A stretch of 64,000 bases of DNA from positions 1 through 64,000 of the forward strand of contig NZ_JAPWHE010000003.1 in assembly GCF_027214045.1 (NCBI RefSeq), written 5' to 3'. Under the pieces are notes generated by a model, which saw only the letters and a list, made by a program, of their open reading frames with translations, was not told where the DNA came from and made no database searches. This DNA comes from Castellaniella denitrificans. GTDB lineage: Bacteria > Pseudomonadota > Gammaproteobacteria > Burkholderiales > Burkholderiaceae_B. Shown here piece after piece: positions 51,083 through 61,581 of this stretch. Each line of letters starts with the position of its first letter. The first letter of the stretch is position 1. The translations under genes were made by a program, and so were the position numbers.

Positions 51083-53449
51083 TTGACGCATTGGATCGGT
51101 CGCATCATCTTCCTGGGCTTGTGCCTGCCGGCGCCGGTCCTCGCGGCGCAGCCCTCGCCGGATGCGAACGGTATGCGGATGGTCGGCAGCTTGCGGCTGC
51201 ACCCTGGCCTCAAGGCCGATGAGCTGCCGTCGTTCCTGATCGGCGACGACATCAACCGCGACGCCCAGGGGCGGGTGATCCTGCGCGGCAACGCCCAGGT
51301 CCGCCGGCTGGATGCCGTGATCAAGGGCGATCGCATCGATTATCTTGAATCCACGGGCGAGGTCGACGTCCGCGGGAACGGCCTGGTGGTCCGCGATGGC
51401 AACATCGTGCGCGGGCCGCACCTGCGCTACAACGTCGATTCCGAACAAGGCCTGGTCGAGCAGCCGCGTTTCTGGCTGGGCGGTTCGGCCGGGGCAGGGA
51501 AGGCCGCCGAGGCGGAAATCCTCAGCCGCCAGCACATGCGCCTGAAGAACGTGCGCTACAGTGGCTGGACGGGGCCGGATCCGGCCTGGTACATCGATTC
51601 CAGCCGCGTCGATCTGTATCTGGACGAGAACGAGGGTGCGGCGCGCAATGGCGTGCTGTATTTCAAGGGCGCGCCGATCCTGTATTCGCCCTACCTGACG
51701 TTTCCGCTGGGCAAGGACCGCAAGACCGGTTTCCTGCTGCCGACCTACGGCACATCCAGCAACGGCGGGGTCGAGATCACCACCCCGTACTACCTGAACC
51801 TGGCGCCCAACTACGACGCGACCCTGTATCCCCGTTATCTCAGCAAGCGCGGCCTGCTGCTGGGCACCGAATTCCGTCATCTGAGCGCCGATTCCCATTC
51901 CGAACTGTTCGGCACCTACATCATGCGCGACCAGCAGACGGGCGACAAACGCTGGATGTATTCGGTGCAGCATACCCAGACGCTGGGCAAGGGTTTCAGC
52001 GCCTACCTGGATGCGCGCAAGGTCTCGGACGACAATTACTTCCGCGACTTCTCGTCTTTCGGTCTGACGGATGCGGCCATCACCTACATGCCCAGCCAGG
52101 CGATGCTGTCCTGGTCGGACAACCGCTACCTGTCCGGCTTCCTGCAGTTCTACCGCTATCAGACCTTGCAGGACAGCACCGGATCCTTTCTGGCGCCGCC
52201 CTACGACACCCTGCCCAAGCTCAGTTTCACCGCGCAACGCTATGGTTGGCACGGCCTGGACGTGGTGTCGGAAAACACCGCCGCGCGTTTCATCGCGCCG
52301 ATCTATCGCGGCGACGCCTTTCCCGGCATGTCCGGCCAGCGCCTGATGCCCAATGGCTCGCGCCTGACTTCCTATACTTCGGTCGCGCGGCCCTTCATCC
52401 TGCCCGGCGCCTACCTGACACCGAAGATCGGCCTGCACATGACCCAGTACGAGACGGAATGGTTCTCCGGTACCCCGGGTATGGAAAAATTCGCCGGTCG
52501 TCCCCACAGCCAGTCCCGGGTGCTGCCGATCGCCTCGGTGGACAGCGGCCTGACATTGGAACGCGACGCCTCGCTGTTCGGCAACGCCGCCATCCAGACG
52601 CTGGAGCCGCGCCTGTACTACCTGTACGTGCCCTACCGCGACCAGTCCGACCTGCCCGTATTCGACACGGGCCTGGCGACCTTCAACTATCAGCAGGCCT
52701 TCGATGAGAACATCTTCAGCGGCGGCTGGGATCGCATCGCCAATGCCAATCAATTGACCGTCGGACTGACCAGCCGATGGCTGGACGCCGACACCGGGTT
52801 CGAACGCCTGTCCCTGTCGCTTGCCCAGCGCTTCTATTTCGACTCGCAGAAAGTGACCCTGTCGAGCGAGACACCGCGCAATGACACCCAGTCGGATTAT
52901 CTGGTCGGCGCCAAGGCGGCGCTGACCGACAAGTTCTCGGTGTATTTCGACGGCCTGTTCGACCACGAGACCCAGAAGCGCAACCGGCTCAGCAGCGGCG
53001 TGCGCTGGACGCCCAAACGCCTGGCCACGGTGTCGCTGTCCTATCGCTACGAGCGCGACATCAACAGCTATGCCGATCCCTACGGGGTGCTGCCGTCGGG
53101 GACCGTCCCGACCAGCCGCGAACAGGTCAGCCTGAGCGCCCAGTGGCCTCTGTCCGTGCGCTGGTACGGGGTGGGCCGGTATGATTATTCACTGGCTGAA
53201 AAACGCAGCACGCAGTCCATCATGGGGCTGGAATACCGGGGCGACGGCGGCTGGGCCGCGCGCGTGGTGATGCAGCGCTACGCCGTGTCGGCCCAGAAGA
53301 CCAACACAGCGCTGTTCCTCCAGCTGGAACTCACCGGCCTGGGTTCCCTGGGCACCGATCCGATGTCCCTGTTGACCGATCGCGTCATCGGCTATAAACC
53401 CGTGACGCCTCCTACGCCTGAAAAAACCGTTTTCGAGAGGTACGAATGA
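51083..53449 (+). CDS. lptD: LPS-assembly protein LptD
   Basis: Outer-membrane translocon that inserts lipopolysaccharide, 788 residues. A signal peptide (about 1-22, ending VLAAQ) is followed by an OstA/LptA-like jellyroll (about 60-170: ILRGNAQVRRLDAVIKGDRIDYL) and a C-terminal barrel with alternating strands. Few cysteines are seen, so the disulfide arrangement of E. coli LptD is not conserved. The start is TTG at 51083 with GGGGAA about 7 nt ahead; no ATG occurs before the signal peptide. It overlaps surA by 4 nt. Confidence 0.92.
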   Translation: MTHWIGRIIFLGLCLPAPVLAAQPSPDANGMRMVGSLRLHPGLKADELPSFLIGDDINRDAQGRVILRGNAQVRRLDAVIKGDRIDYLESTGEVDVRGNGLVVRDGNIVRGPHLRYNVDSEQGLVEQPRFWLGGSAGAGKAAEAEILSRQHMRLKNVRYSGWTGPDPAWYIDSSRVDLYLDENEGAARNGVLYFKGAPILYSPYLTFPLGKDRKTGFLLPTYGTSSNGGVEITTPYYLNLAPNYDATLYPRYLSKRGLLLGTEFRHLSADSHSELFGTYIMRDQQTGDKRWMYSVQHTQTLGKGFSAYLDARKVSDDNYFRDFSSFGLTDAAITYMPSQAMLSWSDNRYLSGFLQFYRYQTLQDSTGSFLAPPYDTLPKLSFTAQRYGWHGLDVVSENTAARFIAPIYRGDAFPGMSGQRLMPNGSRLTSYTSVARPFILPGAYLTPKIGLHMTQYETEWFSGTPGMEKFAGRPHSQSRVLPIASVDSGLTLERDASLFGNAAIQTLEPRLYYLYVPYRDQSDLPVFDTGLATFNYQQAFDENIFSGGWDRIANANQLTVGLTSRWLDADTGFERLSLSLAQRFYFDSQKVTLSSETPRNDTQSDYLVGAKAALTDKFSVYFDGLFDHETQKRNRLSSGVRWTPKRLATVSLSYRYERDINSYADPYGVLPSGTVPTSREQVSLSAQWPLSVRWYGVGRYDYSLAEKRSTQSIMGLEYRGDGGWAARVVMQRYAVSAQKTNTALFLQLELTGLGSLGTDPMSLLTDRVIGYKPVTPPTPEKTVFERYE

Positions 53450-54957
53450 TGTCTGGCTTGCGTCATCCCGTCCGCGCCTTGTCGCTGGCCATCGTGCTCA
53501 GCGTCTGGGTGTCGGCGTCCGCCCTGGCGGCCGGCAAGCCGGCGCCCCGCCCGGCCCCCGCCCAGGCCGCGTCCGAGCAATTCGTGGACGGCATTGCCGC
53601 CATCGTCGACAAGGAAGTCATCACGCTGGCCCAGGTCGACGCCAAGGCGGTCCAGGTGCGCCGCCAGATGGAGCAGCAGCGCATCCCGGTACCCGAGGCG
53701 TCCGTGCTGCGGCGCCAGGTGCTGCAGCAGATGATCAACGCGACCCTCCAGGATCACGAGGCCAAGCGTGTCGGCATTCGCGTGTCCGACGCTCAAGTCG
53801 ATCGCGCCGTGCAGACCATCGCCCAGCGCAACCGCATCACGGTCGACCAACTGCGGCGTGAAATCGCCAACAGCGGCATGAGCTGGGACGATTACCGCGC
53901 CGACCTGCGTGCCCAGATCCAGGACGACATCCTGCGTCAGCGATTCGTCGAGGACCGCATCACCATCAGCGACAGTGACGTCGACGCCTTTCTGGCCATG
54001 AACGCCGGCCAGCCGATGGTCGCGCCGCGCGCCGCCGCGCCCACGAGCGAACCCGCGCCCGCGCCGACCGGTCCCGAGCTGGTCGAACTGGCGCAGATCC
54101 TGATCGAGGTCCCCGATTACGCCGCCGACAGCGTCGTCCAGGAAAAACGCAAGCAGGCCGAGGCCATCCTGCGCAAGCTGAAGTCCGGCGCCGATTTCGC
54201 CGGCGTGGCCGCGGCCTCGTCGAACGGGCCGCAGGCCCTGCAGGGCGGCAACATGGGCATCCGGCCGTTGCACGACTGGCCCGACCTGTTCTCGCAGGCC
54301 ATCGCGAACACGCCGGCCGGCGGCATCAGCGGCGTCGTGCAAAGCGGTCGCGGCTTTCACATCCTGAAGGTCCTGCGCCGGGGCTATGCCCAGCGTCCCG
54401 CGCCCCAGTCCGCCCAGGCCGCGCCCGCCCGGTCCGCACAGGCGCCGGCCCCGGAGACCGACGCGACCCGCGCGCCGTCGCCCTCGGGTCCCATGATGGT
54501 CACGCAGACCCATGCCCGCCACATCCTGATCAAGACCTCCAAGGTCGTTGACGATGCCAAGGCGCGCGCCATTCTCGAAGGCCTGCGCACCCGCATCGAA
54601 CATGGCGAATCCTTCGCCGAGCTGGCCAAGCGCTATTCCGAGGACGCGTCCGCGCCTCAGGGCGGCGACCTGGGCTGGCTCAATCCCGGCGAAACCGTGC
54701 CGGCCTTCGAGCAGGCCATGAACGCCTTGCAGGACGGCCAGGTGAGCGAACCGGTCAAATCGCCATTCGGCTGGCACCTGATCCAGGTCGAGGGCCGCCA
54801 GACCAAGAACATGGAGCAGGAATTCCGCCGCATGCAGGCGCGCCGTGAACTGATGCAACGCCGCATCGGACCGGCCTACGAGGATTGGCTCGACCAGCTG
54901 CGCGCCCAGGCCTACATCGACAATCGCCTGGAAAAGGTGGCCGGCGGGGAGCGCTGA
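53446..54957 (+). CDS. surA: periplasmic chaperone/peptidyl-prolyl isomerase SurA
   Basis: Outer-membrane protein chaperone, 503 residues. Signal peptide (about 1-27, ASALAAGK), SurA N-domain ([22 protein letters not shown]), first PPIC domain (about 205-310), an Ala/Pro-rich linker (about 312-345) and a second PPIC domain (about 350-450, [15 protein letters not shown] and [14 protein letters not shown]), then the C-terminal helix. The linker and an extra Ala/Pro stretch at about 188-202 make it longer than E. coli SurA (428). It is translationally coupled to lptD, one of its main clients. Confidence 0.93.
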   Translation: MMSGLRHPVRALSLAIVLSVWVSASALAAGKPAPRPAPAQAASEQFVDGIAAIVDKEVITLAQVDAKAVQVRRQMEQQRIPVPEASVLRRQVLQQMINATLQDHEAKRVGIRVSDAQVDRAVQTIAQRNRITVDQLRREIANSGMSWDDYRADLRAQIQDDILRQRFVEDRITISDSDVDAFLAMNAGQPMVAPRAAAPTSEPAPAPTGPELVELAQILIEVPDYAADSVVQEKRKQAEAILRKLKSGADFAGVAAASSNGPQALQGGNMGIRPLHDWPDLFSQAIANTPAGGISGVVQSGRGFHILKVLRRGYAQRPAPQSAQAAPARSAQAPAPETDATRAPSPSGPMMVTQTHARHILIKTSKVVDDAKARAILEGLRTRIEHGESFAELAKRYSEDASAPQGGDLGWLNPGETVPAFEQAMNALQDGQVSEPVKSPFGWHLIQVEGRQTKNMEQEFRRMQARRELMQRRIGPAYEDWLDQLRAQAYIDNRLEKVAGGER

Positions 54958-54958
54958 C

Positions 54959-55792
54959 ATGGCTCATCAGGCGCGCAAACGCTTCGGCCAGCACTTCCTG
55001 GCCGACGAGTCGGTGGTGGACGCCATCGTGCGCGCCATCGATCCGCAGCCCGGCGACGCCATGATCGAGATCGGTCCGGGCCTGTCGGCGTTGACGGCGC
55101 CGCTGCTGGATCGGCTGGATCGGCTGACCGTGGTCGAACTGGACCGCGACCTGGCCCGGCGGCTGCGAAGCCGGTGGGGCGAAGACCGTCTGCGGGTGGT
55201 CGAGGCCGACGCCCTGACCGTGGATTTCGGCGATCTGTCGCCCTCAGCCGACGCTGGATCGGGTCCGGGCGCGGCGAACGCGCCCCGTCTGCGGGTGGTC
55301 GGCAACCTGCCCTACAACATTTCCAGTCCGCTGCTGTTTCATCTGCTGCACTGGGCCGGCCAGATCCGCGACCAGCATTTCATGCTGCAGCGCGAGGTCA
55401 TCGACCGCATGGTGGCCCGCCCAGGCGACAGCCAGTACGGACGCCTGTCCGTCATGCTCCAGGCGCGCTACCGGATGACGCATCTGTTCGACGTGCCGCC
55501 AGAGGCCTTCGATCCGCCGCCGCGGGTCATGTCGGCCGTGGTGCGCATGCGGCCGCTGGCGACCGACGCGCTGCGCCGCCCCCGCGACGCGCGGGTGTTC
55601 GAACGGCTGGTGGCGCGGGTCTTCGAACAGCGTCGCAAGATGATCCGGGGCAGCCTGGGCGCCTGGGCGGAATGGCTGGACTGGGACGCCCTGGGCGTGG
55701 CGCCGACGGCGCGGCCCCAGGAATTGACGGTGTCGCAGTTCATGGACATGGCCGACGCCCTGTCGGCCGCCGGGGTGATCCCGACCGTCTGA
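54959..55792 (+). CDS. rsmA: 16S rRNA (adenine(1518)-N(6)/adenine(1519)-N(6))-dimethyltransferase RsmA
   Basis: KsgA family, 277 residues. Marks: [32 protein letters not shown] (SAM loop), [27 protein letters not shown] (motif IV, catalytic) and the C-terminal helical domain. It begins 1 nt after the surA stop. pdxA, which sits between surA and rsmA in many proteobacteria, is absent from this position. Confidence 0.95.
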   Translation: MAHQARKRFGQHFLADESVVDAIVRAIDPQPGDAMIEIGPGLSALTAPLLDRLDRLTVVELDRDLARRLRSRWGEDRLRVVEADALTVDFGDLSPSADAGSGPGAANAPRLRVVGNLPYNISSPLLFHLLHWAGQIRDQHFMLQREVIDRMVARPGDSQYGRLSVMLQARYRMTHLFDVPPEAFDPPPRVMSAVVRMRPLATDALRRPRDARVFERLVARVFEQRRKMIRGSLGAWAEWLDWDALGVAPTARPQELTVSQFMDMADALSAAGVIPTV

Positions 55793-55805
55793 GCGCAAGC
55801 GGCCT

Positions 55806-56201
55806 TTAGTCTTCGCGACCCGAGCGCTGGATCAGTTCGATCTTGTAGCCGTCGGGATCCTCGACGAAGGCGATCACGGTGGTGCCGTGCTTCATGGGGC
55901 CGGCTTCGCGCACGACCAGGCCGCCGCGCGCCTTGATGGTGGCGCAGGTATCGTAGGCGTCCTCGACCTCGATGGCGATGTGGCCGTAGCCGGTGCCGAT
56001 CTCGTAACGGTCGGTGTCCCAGTTATGGGTCAGTTCGATGACGGCGCCGTCGGACTCGTCCTGGTAGCCCACGAAGGCCAGGGTGAAGCGGCCTTCCGGG
56101 TAGTCCTTGCGGCGCAGCAACCGCATGCCAAGGGTTTCCGTATAGAACATCAGTGAACGGTCCAGGTTGCCGACACGCAGCATTGTGTGGAGCAGGCGCA
56201 T
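55806..56201 (-). CDS. gloA: lactoylglutathione lyase (glyoxalase I)
   Basis: Detoxifies methylglyoxal as its glutathione hemithioacetal, 131 residues. All four metal ligands are present: H5, E56, H74 and E122, as in the Ni-dependent bacterial enzymes. It is convergent with rsmA, with only 13 nt between stops. Confidence 0.95.
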   Translation of the reverse strand: MRLLHTMLRVGNLDRSLMFYTETLGMRLLRRKDYPEGRFTLAFVGYQDESDGAVIELTHNWDTDRYEIGTGYGHIAIEVEDAYDTCATIKARGGLVVREAGPMKHGTTVIAFVEDPDGYKIELIQRSGRED

Positions 56202-56240
56202 GATGGGATCCTCCGGTTGCGCAGCAATACGACATCATAC

Positions 56241-57170
56241 TCAGATCAGCGGCAAAGTATCCGGGGGCTGGCGCCGCAGCGTGTCGCGCGCCGCCCTGAA
56301 ATCCGGACACAGGCGTTCGACCTCGCGCCAGAAGGCCGGGCCGTGGTTCATTTCCTTCAGGTGGGCGATTTCGTGGGCGACCACGTAGTCAATCAACGCC
56401 GGGGCGAAATGGATCAGGCGCCAGTTCAGGCGAATGCGCCCCTGGCTGCTGCACGAACCCCACCGCCCCTGGGCGGATGACAGTCCCCAGCCGGCGATCG
56501 ATCGTCCCGACAGGTCCAGGCAGCGCTGCAGACGCGCCTCGAAATCGATCCGCGCGCGCGCCTGCAGCCAGGCCTGTGCGCGCTCTTGTACGCGGCCGGT
56601 GTCGGCCGTGTCGGGCAGCGGCAGGAACAGCCGGTCGCCCTCGGCGGGGGCGGCGGGATCGCCGTCATAGCGGGCCGGCCGGGCGCCGTCCAGACGCAGT
56701 TCGATGGCGATGCCCAGGTAGGGGATGCGGCCGCCCGGGCGCCATTGGCCGGCTTGCAGGGCGAGTTGTTCCAGCCTCCGGTCGCGGTCCTGGAGCTTGT
56801 TCCGGATCCAGGTGGCCTTGTGGCGGATGGCGTCCTCGATCTGTGCGCGCGTGGCCCAGGCGGGGGCCTGGATCGCGAGGCCGGCGTCGCGGATGTGCAG
56901 CCCGATGGTCTTGCGGCGCGCCCGGCGCAGCACGTAGCCCAGCACCCCTCCATCTTCCAGTTCGAGCGTCAGCCAGCGCGCGCCCTGGGGCAGCGCGGAC
57001 GGCGGCTGAGGGGGCGGGGTGGCGTCGGGGCGGCGGTGCGCGGGCGCCACCCGCTGACGGGCGGGTGGTTCGTGCATCGGATGAGGCGCGGGCCTGCCGG
57101 TGCCGGGACTGGCTGCGGGGTCTTCGGTCGGCCCGAACAGGTCGAGCTGGCGGCCGTCAGCGTTTCGCAT
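56241..57170 (-). CDS. YgjP-like (DUF45/WLM) metallopeptidase-domain protein
   Basis: 309 residues. The C-terminal half is a YgjP/DUF45 domain with zinc motif VAHEIAHLKEMNH plus a downstream glutamate-region (FWREVERLCPDF) and the preceding WGSCSSQGRIRLNWRLI block. The N-terminal 75 residues are proline-rich and poorly ordered. The biological substrate is unknown. The start overlaps the end of plsC by 14 nt; a later ATG at MHEPPARQR would avoid most of the overlap. Confidence 0.82.
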   Translation of the reverse strand: MRNADGRQLDLFGPTEDPAASPGTGRPAPHPMHEPPARQRVAPAHRRPDATPPPQPPSALPQGARWLTLELEDGGVLGYVLRRARRKTIGLHIRDAGLAIQAPAWATRAQIEDAIRHKATWIRNKLQDRDRRLEQLALQAGQWRPGGRIPYLGIAIELRLDGARPARYDGDPAAPAEGDRLFLPLPDTADTGRVQERAQAWLQARARIDFEARLQRCLDLSGRSIAGWGLSSAQGRWGSCSSQGRIRLNWRLIHFAPALIDYVVAHEIAHLKEMNHGPAFWREVERLCPDFRAARDTLRRQPPDTLPLI

Positions 57171-57888
57171 AGCGCTCGGGATTGAGGCGCCGCATTTCGG
57201 CCTCGATCCAGTCGCGCACGGCGTCGTTCAGGGAAGTCGGCGTATGGCCCGCTGGATCGATGGCGGGTCCGAAAGACACGGTCACCAGCCCCGGTGTCTT
57301 CAGGAAGGCGTTGCGTGGCCAGCATTCGCCCGCGTTGTGGGCGACCGGGATCACCGGCACCCCGGTGCGGCAGGCCAGCAGTGCGCCCCCCTGTTTGTAG
57401 CGGCCGGTCTTGCCGGGCGCTACGCGGGTGCCCTCGGGAAACAGCACGGGCCAGCGGCCTTCTTCGAGGCGTTGGCTGCCGATCTTCACGACCTGGTCGA
57501 AAGATTCCTTGCCCTTGGTGCGGTCGATGGGAATCATGCTGAGCAGCGCCAGACTCCAGCCGAAGAAGGGCACGCGGTGCAGTTCCTTTTTGTACACGAA
57601 GACCACGTCGCGCGGCAGCTTCACCGCGAAATACAGGGTTTCCCAGGCGGACTGGTGCTTGGACAGGATGATGGCCGGCCCTTCGGCCGGCAGGTGCTCC
57701 CAGCCCTGCGCCCGGTAGCGCATGCCCAGGATCCAGCGGGCGCCCCACAGCGCCATGCGCGGCCAGCCCAGGGTCAAGCGGTAGCGCCAGGACAGGGGCA
57801 GCGGCGCCCACAGCACGCAGCACAGGGCGTAAGGGATCACCGTGACGACCAGGTAGGTCATGTAGAGCGCGGAGCGCAGGTAGGTCAT
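57157..57888 (-). CDS. plsC: 1-acyl-sn-glycerol-3-phosphate acyltransferase (PlsC family)
   Basis: Makes phosphatidic acid from lysophosphatidic acid, 243 residues. The catalytic HX4D/E box is HQSAWE, followed by FFGWSLALLSMIPIDR and FPEGTRVAPG. Two N-terminal hydrophobic stretches anchor it in the inner membrane. The ATG complementary to 57886-57888 overlaps the gmhB stop by 4 nt; the long open frame upstream is gmhB read in another frame. Confidence 0.92.
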   Translation of the reverse strand: MTYLRSALYMTYLVVTVIPYALCCVLWAPLPLSWRYRLTLGWPRMALWGARWILGMRYRAQGWEHLPAEGPAIILSKHQSAWETLYFAVKLPRDVVFVYKKELHRVPFFGWSLALLSMIPIDRTKGKESFDQVVKIGSQRLEEGRWPVLFPEGTRVAPGKTGRYKQGGALLACRTGVPVIPVAHNAGECWPRNAFLKTPGLVTVSFGPAIDPAGHTPTSLNDAVRDWIEAEMRRLNPERYAKR

Positions 57889-58439
57889 GGCGCGGCCTTC
57901 AGCAGGGCGTCGGCGACGGCGGCCAGATCGTCCTGGATCTGGGTGCCGGCGGGCAGTTCCCCGCTGGTGCCCGAGGTTTCCCAAGTCTTGCGGCCCTTGC
58001 CGGTCAGGACCAGCCAGGGGGCGCAGCGCGCGGCGGCCGCGGCGCGCAGGTCGCGCAGGCTGTCGCCCACCAGCGGGACGCCGTCCAGGCGCACGTCCAG
58101 GCGCTGGGCGATGTCGTGCAGCATGCCGGGCAGGGGTTTGCGGCAGGCGCAGCCGTCGTCCGGACCGTGTGGACAGCAGAAAATGGCGTCGATACGGCCT
58201 CCCGCGTCGGCCACCACCTGGCGCATCCGGGCATGGATCGCACCCAGGGTCTCCATGGTGAACAGACCCCGGGCGATGCCGGACTGGTTGGTGGCCACCA
58301 CCACGCGCCAGCCGGCCTGGCTGAGCCGGCCGATGGCTTCCGGGCTGCCGGGGATCGGCACCCATTCGTCGGGCGACTTGATGAACGCGTCGCTGTCCTG
58401 GTTGATGACGCCGTCGCGGTCGAGGATGATGAGTTTCAC
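57885..58439 (-). CDS. gmhB: D-glycero-beta-D-manno-heptose 1,7-bisphosphate 7-phosphatase GmhB
   Basis: HAD-family phosphatase in ADP-heptose synthesis for the LPS core, 184 residues. Marks: IILDRDGVIN (nucleophile Asp), VVATNQSGIARG, the zinc cluster in CCPHGPDDGCACRKPLPGM and LVGDSLRDL. It overlaps glyS and plsC by 4 nt each, so glyQ-glyS-gmhB-plsC-ygjP is a single tight unit. Confidence 0.94.
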   Translation of the reverse strand: MKLIILDRDGVINQDSDAFIKSPDEWVPIPGSPEAIGRLSQAGWRVVVATNQSGIARGLFTMETLGAIHARMRQVVADAGGRIDAIFCCPHGPDDGCACRKPLPGMLHDIAQRLDVRLDGVPLVGDSLRDLRAAAAARCAPWLVLTGKGRKTWETSGTSGELPAGTQIQDDLAAVADALLKAAP

Positions 58440-60580
58440 CGGGCGAGCCTCGACAGGTCGGCGACCTGGTTCATCAGACCGTGCAGGGACCGCAGCAGCG
58501 CCAGGCGGTTGGCCCGCACACGGGGGTCTTCGGCCATGACCATGACGTCGGTGAAGAACGCGTCGACGGCGGCGCGCGCCTGGGCCAGGGTGGCCAGGCT
58601 CGCGGTGAAGTCGCCGGCCTGCAATTGGGCGGTGGCCTGCGGTTCCAGGCGTCCGATGGTGTCGGCCAACTGGCGTTCGGCTGGCTCGACCAGCAGCGCG
58701 GGATCAAAGCCGGGTTGCGTGTCGTCGGCTTTTTTCAGCAGATTGCTGACGCGCTTGTTGGCGGCGGCCAGGGACTCGGCCTCGGGCAGCGCGGCGAATT
58801 GTTCGCAGGCCCGGACCCGCGCCGCGACCTGGTGCAGCGGCGGGCGCAGGGACAGCACGGCATCGATGGACGAACGGTCGAAGCCGGCCGCCAACTGGTT
58901 GCGGTAGCGTTCGTAGACGAAGTCCAGCACGGCATCGACCGTGCCCTCGGCCAGGGTGCCGGGTTCGAAGCCGGCCGACGCCTGCGCCAGCAGGGCCGAC
59001 AGGCGTGCCGGGGAGTCCTGGCTGGCCTGAAGCTGGCCGCCGGCCGTGAGCTGTTCGTAGGCGCTGATCAGGCCCAGGGCCGCGCGGCGCAGGCCGTAGG
59101 GGTCGCGTTCGCCCGTGGGGGCCAGGCCGATGCCCCAGATCCCGACCAGGGTCTCGGCGCGTTCCGCCATGAACAGGATGGCGGCCGTGAGCGTGTCGGT
59201 GCCGACGGGTTCGTCCAGGCGGATGCGGTACTGGTCGCGCAGGGCGCGCACCACGTCGGCGGGCTCGCCGTCGTGAGCGGCGTAATAGGCGCCCATGATG
59301 CCCTGCAGTTCGGGAAATTCGCCCACCATCTGGGTGCCCAGGTCGGCGTGGGCCAGCAGGGCGGCGCGGTCGGCGGATCCGGCCTGTCCGCCCAGCAGCG
59401 GCGCCAGCCAGCGCGCCAGCGCGCGCACGCGTTCGGTGCGCCGCAGCTGGGTGCCGAGCTTGTTGTGGTAGACGCTGTTGGCCAGTTCGGCCACGCGCTC
59501 GGCCAGCGGCGTCTTCAGGTCGGTCTGGTAGAAGAACTGCGCGTCGGCCAGGCGCGGGCGCACCACGCGCTGATTGCCCTGGATGATGTGTGCCGGGTCG
59601 GCCGGCCGCATGTTGCTGACGATCAGGAAGCGGTGGGTCAGCGCGCCGGTGGCCGGGTCGAACAGGGGGAAGTATTTCTGGTTCAGCCGCATCGTCAGGA
59701 TCAGGCATTCCGGCGGCACGGCCAGGAACGCTTCTTCGAACGCGCCGACATAGACCGTCGGGTATTCGACCAGGGCGGTGACCTCGTCGAGCAGGGCCTC
59801 GACTGCGGGATCCTGGCCGATGGTCGCGCCCAGCGAGGCGGAGGATTCGGCCAGTTGCCGGGCGATGAGCGCGCGCCGGTCGGCGAATGACGGCACGACG
59901 CGTCCTTCGTCGGTCAGGCGCCCGGCCCAGGTGTCGGCCGACTCGATGGACAGCGGGCCGTTTTCCAGGAAACGGTGTCCCAGGGTGGTCCGGCCGGATT
60001 CCAGGCCCAGCGCGCGCACGGGCACGACGTCGGCGCCCCATAGGGCCAGCAGCCGCTGGGCCGGGCGCACGAATTTCACACTGCTGCGCCCGTCGGCCAG
60101 CTGGTATTGCATGACCTTGGGGATCGGCAGGTGGGTGACGGCGTAGTCCAGGGCCTGTTGCAGGCCGTCGGCCAGCCGGGCGCCGGGCGCCGTGCCTTCG
60201 GCGTAGAGCACCTCCTGCTTGCCGTCGTGTTTGCGGGTCAGGTTGTCGACACCCAGATGCCCCAGGCCCTTGGCCTGGAGTTTCTTCTGCAGTGCGGGGG
60301 TGGGTGAGCCCGCGGCGTCCAGTCCGATGGACGCGGGCATGAGTTTTTCAGCGTAGGCCTGGTCGGGCGCCTGATCCAGGACGGCATCCAGCCGCACGGC
60401 CAGTCGCCGGGGCGTGGCGTAAGCGGCGCAGGCGCATGGCGAGGCCAGCAGGCCGAGTGCGTCGAGCGTCTTGCGGATGCCTTCCGCGAAGGCCTGGCCC
60501 AGGGCGTCCAGCGCTTTGGGCGGCAGTTCCTCGGTGACCAGTTCGACGACCAGCGGGCGCGTGTTCGGATTCATGCTCAT
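58436..60580 (-). CDS. glyS: glycyl-tRNA synthetase beta subunit
   Basis: Beta chain of the alpha2beta2 glycyl-tRNA synthetase, 714 residues. Marks: LVVELVTEELPPKALDALGQAF at the start, GHRFLENGPLSIE and the C-terminal anticodon-binding helices with VMVMAEDPRVRANRLALL. The ATG complementary to 60578-60580 follows GGGAGG by about 10 nt; a GTG at 60586 that overlaps the glyQ stop is equally possible. Confidence 0.94.
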   Translation of the reverse strand: MSMNPNTRPLVVELVTEELPPKALDALGQAFAEGIRKTLDALGLLASPCACAAYATPRRLAVRLDAVLDQAPDQAYAEKLMPASIGLDAAGSPTPALQKKLQAKGLGHLGVDNLTRKHDGKQEVLYAEGTAPGARLADGLQQALDYAVTHLPIPKVMQYQLADGRSSVKFVRPAQRLLALWGADVVPVRALGLESGRTTLGHRFLENGPLSIESADTWAGRLTDEGRVVPSFADRRALIARQLAESSASLGATIGQDPAVEALLDEVTALVEYPTVYVGAFEEAFLAVPPECLILTMRLNQKYFPLFDPATGALTHRFLIVSNMRPADPAHIIQGNQRVVRPRLADAQFFYQTDLKTPLAERVAELANSVYHNKLGTQLRRTERVRALARWLAPLLGGQAGSADRAALLAHADLGTQMVGEFPELQGIMGAYYAAHDGEPADVVRALRDQYRIRLDEPVGTDTLTAAILFMAERAETLVGIWGIGLAPTGERDPYGLRRAALGLISAYEQLTAGGQLQASQDSPARLSALLAQASAGFEPGTLAEGTVDAVLDFVYERYRNQLAAGFDRSSIDAVLSLRPPLHQVAARVRACEQFAALPEAESLAAANKRVSNLLKKADDTQPGFDPALLVEPAERQLADTIGRLEPQATAQLQAGDFTASLATLAQARAAVDAFFTDVMVMAEDPRVRANRLALLRSLHGLMNQVADLSRLAR

Positions 60581-60582
60581 GA

Positions 60583-61476
60583 TCACGCGACCTCCCGCAG
60601 CATGGGAAAGCCCAGGCGTTCGCGCGCGTCGTAGTAGGCCTGCGCCACGGCGCGGGAAAGGGCGCGGATACGGCCGATGTAGGTGGCGCGTTCGGTGACG
60701 CTGATGGCACCGCGCGCGTCCAGCAGGTTGAAGGTGTGGGCGGCCTTGAGGGTGGCCTCGTAGGCGGGCAGGGCGAGCGGGACTTCGATCAGGCGCCTGG
60801 CCTCGGCCTCGTAGTCGTTGAAATGGGCGAACAGCATGGCGGTGGAGGCGAATTCGAAGTTGTAGGTGGACTGCTCGACCTCGTTCTGGTGGAACACGTC
60901 GCGGTAGTACACGGGCGTGCCGTCCGGACCTTGCGTCCAGACCAGATCGTAGACGGACTCCACCCCCTGGAGGTACATGGCCAGGCGTTCCAGGCCGTAG
61001 GTGATCTCGCCCATGGTCGGGTTGCAGTCCAGTCCGCCGACTTGCTGGAAGTAGGTGAACTGGGTGACTTCCATGCCGTTGAGCCAGACCTCCCAGCCCA
61101 GGCCCCAGGCGCCCAGCGTGGGGTTCTCCCAGTCGTCCTCGACGAAGCGGATGTCGTGCTGTTGCGGGTCGATGCCCAGCGCGCGCAGCGAACCGATGTA
61201 GAGGTCCAGGATGTCGAGCGGCGCCGGTTTGAGCACGACCTGGAACTGGTAGTAATGCTGCAGCCGGTTGGGGTTCTCGCCGTAGCGTCCGTCCTTGGGG
61301 CGGCGCGAGGGCTGCACGTAGGCGGCGCGCCAGGGTTCCGGGCCGATGGCGCGCAGGAACGTGGCGGTGTGCGAGGTGCCGGCACCGACCTCCATGTCGT
61401 AGGGCTGCAGCAGGGCGCACCCCTGGCGATCCCAATATTGCTGGAGCGATAAAATCAGTTGTTGGAATGTGAGCAT
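60583..61476 (-). CDS. glyQ: glycyl-tRNA synthetase alpha subunit
   Basis: Class II catalytic chain, 297 residues. Marks: [61 protein letters not shown] and [18 protein letters not shown]. The ATG complementary to 61474-61476 matches the family start. The upstream gap of 105 nt contains the divergent start of the enoyl-CoA hydratase gene. Confidence 0.95.
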   Translation of the reverse strand: MLTFQQLILSLQQYWDRQGCALLQPYDMEVGAGTSHTATFLRAIGPEPWRAAYVQPSRRPKDGRYGENPNRLQHYYQFQVVLKPAPLDILDLYIGSLRALGIDPQQHDIRFVEDDWENPTLGAWGLGWEVWLNGMEVTQFTYFQQVGGLDCNPTMGEITYGLERLAMYLQGVESVYDLVWTQGPDGTPVYYRDVFHQNEVEQSTYNFEFASTAMLFAHFNDYEAEARRLIEVPLALPAYEATLKAAHTFNLLDARGAISVTERATYIGRIRALSRAVAQAYYDARERLGFPMLREVA

Positions 61477-61581
61477 GGCTTGGCGGGCCAGGCCCGCGAT
61501 GGTTTCGTGTCGTCCGGCGGACACGGCCTGGGCCGCTTCCGGAACGGCCATTTTATCCACTTCTCTTTTTTCGGAGAAAAC

